A stretch of DNA of 64,000 nt from Patiria miniata (lineage: Eukaryota > Echinodermata > Asteroidea > Valvatida > Asterinidae): the NCBI RefSeq assembly GCF_015706575.1, contig NW_024037056.1, positions 10,925,176 to 10,989,175 on the forward strand. Direction: 5' to 3'. Position 1 is the first letter of the stretch. The number at the start of each line of letters is the position of its first letter. Made by a program: the position numbers and the translations under genes. The notes under the pieces were generated by a model, which made no database searches, had not been told where the DNA came from, and worked only from the letters and a program-made list of their open reading frames with translations. Of the stretch, positions 59,526 to 64,000 are shown piece by piece.

Positions 59526-62500
59526 AGCAGTGGTCAGTTTCGTTTTTGTGCAGTAAGTCTCATAGCAAGGGCTGTCAGCGCCAGCCGACATGGCTCTCAT
59601 GTATAGCGGTCTAAAGGTACCTTAACATGGATGGATTTTGACAAACTATAGCTTGTTGGAAAGCGGATGAATAGGCCAACAAGCTGACAAATCAGCAAGG
59701 CTTCAGACTTGAAACTTTTAGAGTGAGCCCGAGACGTAGGTACATGATGCCCACAGTTTCGTTTTTGTGCAGTAAGTCCCATAGCAAGGGCTGTCAGCGC
59801 CAGCCGACATGGCTCTCATGTGTCGCGGTCTAAAGGTACCTTAACATAGATGGATTTTGACAAACTATACCTTGGTGGATAGCAGATGAATAGGCCAACA
59901 AGCTGACAAATCGGCAAGGCTTCAGACTTGAAACTTTTGGAGTGAGCCCCAGACGTAGGTACATGATGCCCCCCGTTTCGTTTTTGTGCAGTAAGTCCCA
60001 TAGCAAGGGCTGTCAGCGCCAGCCGACATGGCTCTCATGAGTCGCGGTCTAAAGGTACCTTAGCATGGATGGATTTTGACAAACTATACCTTGGTGGATA
60101 GCGGATGAATAGGCCAACAAGCCGACAAATTTGCAAGGGTTCAGACTTGAAACTTTTGGAGTGAGCCCCAGACGTAGGTGCATGATGCCCCCTGTTTCGT
60201 TTTTGTGTAGTAAGTCCCATAGCAAGGGCTGTCAGCGCCAGCCGACATGGCTCTCATGAGGCGCTGTCTAAAGGTACCTTAACAAGGATAGATTTTGACA
60301 AACTATATCTTGGTGGATAGCGGATGAATAGGCCAACAAGCTGACAAATCTGCAAGGCTCCAGACTTGAAACTTTTGGGGTGAGTTCCAGACGTAGGTGC
60401 ATGATGCCCCCTGTTTCGTTTTTGTGCAGTAAGTCCCATAACAAGGGCTGTCAGCGCCATCCGACATGGCTCTCATGATTCGCAGTCTAAAGGTACCTTA
60501 ACATAAATGGATTTTGACAAACTATACTTTGGTGGATAGCAGATGAATAGGCCAACAAGCCGACAAATTTGCAAGGCTTCAGACTTGAAACTTTTGGAGT
60601 GAGCTCCAGACGTAGGTGCATGATGCCCCCAGTTTCGTTTTTGTGCAGTAAGTCCCATAGCAAGGGCTGTCAGCGCCAGCCGACATGGCTCTCATGTGTC
60701 GCGGTCTAAAGGTACCTTAACATGGATGGATTTTGACTAACTATTACTTGTTGGATAGCAGATGAATAGGCCAACAAGCTGACAAATTGGCAAGGCTTCA
60801 GACTTGAAACTTTTGGAGTGAGCCCAGACGTAGGTACATGATGCCCCCAGTTTCGTTTTTGTGCAGTAAGTCCCATAGCAAGGGCTGTCAGCGCCAGCCG
60901 ACATGGCTCTCATGTGTCGCGGTCTAAAGGTACCTTAACATGGATGGATTTTGACAAACTATACCTTGGTGGATAGCGGATGAATAGGCAAACAAGCTGA
61001 CAAATCGGCAAGGCTTCAGACTTGAAACTTTTGGAGTGAGCCCCAGACGTAGGTGCATGATGCCCCCAGTTTCGTTTTTGTGCAGTAAGTCCCATAGCAA
61101 GGGCTGTCAGCGCCAGCCGACATGGCTCTCATGAGTCGCGGTCTAAAGGTACCTTAACATGGATGGATTTTGACAAACTATACTTGTTGGATAGCGGATG
61201 AATAGGCCAACAAGCTGACAAATGCAAGGCTTCAGACTTGAAACTTTTGGAGTGAGCCCCAGACGTAGGTGCATGATGCCCCCAGTTTCGTTTTTGTGCA
61301 GTAAGTCCCATAGCAAGGGCTGTCAGCGCCAGCCGACATGGCTCTCATGAGTCGCGGTCTAAAGGTACCTTAAAAAATGGATTTTGACAAACTATACCTT
61401 GGTGGATAGCAGATGAATAGGCCAACAAGCCGACAAATTTGCAAGGGTTCAGACTTGAAACTTTTGGAGTGAGCCCCAGACGTAGGTGCATGATGGCCCC
61501 CAGTTTCGTTTTTGTGCAGTAAGTCCCATAGCAAGGGCTGTCAGCGCCAGCCGACATGGCTCTCATGAGTCGCGTCTAAAGGTACCTTAACATGGATGGA
61601 TTTTGACAAACTATACCTTGGTGGATAGCGGATGAATAGGCCAACAAGCTGACAAATCTGCAGGGCTTCAGACTTGAAACTTTTGGAGTGAGCTCCAGAC
61701 GTAGGTGCATGATGCCCCCAGTTTCGTTTTTGTGCAGTAAGTCCCATAGCAAGGGCTGTCAGCGCCAGCCGACATGGCTCTCATGAGTCGCGGTCTAAAG
61801 GTACCTTAACATGGATGGATTTTGACAAACTATACTTTGGTGGATAGCGGATGAATAGGCCAACAAGCCGACAAATTTGCAAGGCTTCAGACTTGAAACT
61901 TTTGGAGTGAGCTCCAGACGTAGGTGCATGATGCCCCCAGTTTCGTTTTTGTGCAGTAAGTCCCATAGCAAGGGCTGTCAGCGCCAGCCGACATGGCTCT
62001 CATGAGTCGCGGTCTAAAGGTACCTTAACATTGATGGATTTTGACAAACTATACTTGTTGGATAGCGGATGAATAGGCCAACAAGCTGACAAATTTGCTA
62101 GGCTTCAGACTTGAAACTTTTGGAGTGAGCCCCAGACGTAGGTGCATGATGCCCCCAGTTTCGTTTTTGTGCAGTAAGTCCCATAGCAAGGGCTGTCAGC
62201 GCCAGCCGACATGGCTCTCATGAGTCGCGGTCTAAAGGTACCTTAACATGGATGGATTTTGACAAACTATACCTTGGTGGATAGCAGATGAATAGGCCAA
62301 CAAGCTGACAAATTTGCAAGGCTTCAGACTTGAAACTTTTGGAGTGAGCCCCAGACGTAGGTGCATGATGCCCCCAGTTTCGTTTTTGTGCAGTAAGTCC
62401 CATAGCAAGGGCTGTCAGCGCCAGCCGACATGGCTCTCATGAGTCGCGGTCTAAAGGTACCTTAACATGGATGGATTTTGACAAACTATACCTTGGTGGA

Positions 62501-64000
62501 TAGCAGATGAATAGGCCAACAAGCCGACAAATTTGCAAGGCTTCAGACTTGAAACTTTTGGAGTGAGCCCCAGACGTAGGTGCATGATGCCCCCAGTTTC
62601 GTTTTTGTGCAGTAAGTCCCATAGCAAGGGCTGTCAGCGCCAGCCGACATGGCTCTCATGAGTCGCGGTCTAAAGGTACCTTAACATGGATGGATTTTGA
62701 CAAACTATACTTGTTGGATAGCGGATGAATAGGCCAACAAGCTGACAAATTGCAAGGCTTCAGACTTGAAACTTTTGGAGTGAGCCCCAGACGTAGGTGC
62801 ATGATGCCCCCAGTTTCGTTTTTGTGCAGTGAGTCCCATAGCAAGGGCTGTCAGCGCCAGCCGACATGGCTCTCATGAGTCGCGGTCTAAAGGTACCTTA
62901 ACATGGATGGATTTTGACAAACTATACTTGTGGATAGCGGATGAATAGGCCAACAAGCTGACAAATCGGCAAGGCTTCAGACTTGAAACTTTTGGAGTGA
63001 GCCCCAGACGTAGGTGCATGATGCCCCCAGTTTCGTTTTTGTGCAGTAAGTCCCATAGCAAGGGCTGTCAGCGCCAGCCGACATGGCTCTCATGAGTCGC
63101 GGTCTAAAGGTACCTTAACATGGATGGATTTTGACAAACTATACTTGGTGGATAGCAGATGAATAGGCCAACAAGCTGACAAATTTGCAAGGCTTCAGAC
63201 TTGAAACTTTTGGAGTGAGCCCCAGACGTAGGTGCATGATGCCCCCAGTTTCGTTTTTGTGCAGTAAGTCCCATAGCAAGGGCTGTCAGCGCCAGCCGAC
63301 ATGGCTCTCATGAGTCGCGGTCTAAAGGTACCTTAACATGGATGGATTTTGACAAACTATACCTTGGTGGATAGCGGATGAATAGGCCAACAAGCCGACA
63401 AATTTGCAGGCTTCAGACTTGAAACTTTTGGAGTGAGCCCCAGACGTAGGTGCATGATGCCCCCAGTTTCGTTTTTGTGCAGTAAGTCCCATAGCAAGGG
63501 CTGTCAGCGCCAGCCGACATGGCTCTCATGAGTCGCGGTCTAAAGGTACCTTAAAATAAATGGATTTTGACAAACTATACCTTGGTGGATAGCGGATGAA
63601 TAGGCCAACAAGCCACAAATTTGCAAGGCTTCAGACTTGAAACTTTTGGAGTGAGCTCCAGACGTAGGTGCATGATGCCCCCAGTTTCGTTTTTGTGCAG
63701 TAAGTCCCATAGCAAGGGCTGTCAGCGCCAGCCGACATGGCTCTCATGAGTCGCGGTCTAAAGGTACCTTAACATGGATGGATTTTGACAAACTATACCT
63801 TGGTGGATAGCAGATGAATAGGCCAACAAGCCGACAAATTTGCAAGGCTTCAGACTTGAAACTTTTGGAGTGAGCCCCAGACGTAAGCATGATGCCCCCA
63901 GTTTCGTTTTTGTGCAGTAAGTCCCATAGCAAGGGCTGTCAGCGCCAGCCGACATGGCTCTCATGAGTCGCGGTCTAAAGGTACCTTAACATGGATGGAT
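59526..64000. repeat. Homogeneous 219-bp satellite array, about 20 copies
   Basis: The unit, recognisable by CGGTCTAAAGGTACCTTAAC, GAATAGGCCAACAAGC, AGACTTGAAACTTTTGG and GGGCTGTCAGCGCCAGCCGA, repeats every 216-220 bases without interruption to the window edge. The first unit at the left is the most diverged, as usual at array edges. The minus strand of most units holds a frame of about 61 codons (MGLTAQKRNWGHHAPTSG at its start), because 219 is a multiple of three, but each unit has a stop and many units have indels, so coding is unlikely. Confidence 0.95.

Noticed and set aside
59526-64000. Tandem small genes or a repeat protein on the minus strand
   Set aside because: Each unit has a stop, several have frame-changing indels, and the pattern is that of satellite DNA.
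59526-64000. CRISPR-like array
   Set aside because: The 219-bp units are uniform throughout with no repeat/spacer alternation, and the locus is animal DNA.

Overview
The window looks like nuclear DNA of an invertebrate animal: split genes with GT-AG introns, several families of tRNA-derived SINEs, many short inverted-repeat transposons, a LINE fragment, long G or C runs and a homogeneous satellite. A marine deuterostome such as an echinoderm or hemichordate fits the style of the repeats and the receptor family, but this is an impression and not a placement.

The core (1643-46987) is a tandem array of three intact paralogous genes on the + strand, at 1643-13280, 16269-30183 and 35432-46987. 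Each has nine coding exons with identical intron phases (2,1,0,2,1,1,0,0) and encodes a Cys-loop (pentameric ligand-gated) ion-channel subunit of 466, 470 and 468 residues. All carry a signal peptide, the loop D and loop A motifs (WADPR, IWLPDLYF), a 15-residue Cys-loop, an M2 beginning with the anion-channel motif PAR, and a short M3-M4 loop. They resemble glycine/GABA-A-type subunits, but the normally invariant M1 proline is absent and loop C lacks the usual cysteine pair. The ligand cannot be read from the sequence.

Genes 2 and 3 lie in a recent tandem segmental duplication (about 14170-31155 and 33138-47965), in which introns and both flanks still align by eye. Gene 1 is an older paralogue with recognisable homology in the promoter, parts of intron 1, and introns 3, 4, 5 and 8. 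All three proximal promoters share a CRE-like site (TGACGTCA or TGACGTCG) followed by TATGCAAAA. Comparing paralogues gives empty sites for later insertions, including a TAA-flanked Harbinger-like MITE found only in gene 3 and a SINE with a 9-bp target duplication upstream of gene 1.

From 48 to 64 kb no confident gene is present. This part holds a perfect 43-bp hairpin, Harbinger-like MITEs, a LINE 3' fragment split by a 3.66-kb fold-back element with modular arms, one orphan candidate exon (57539-57667), a 668-bp fold-back flanked by TA, a diverged tandem repeat with a period of about 215 bp, and finally a homogeneous 219-bp satellite of about 20 copies that runs off the window end.
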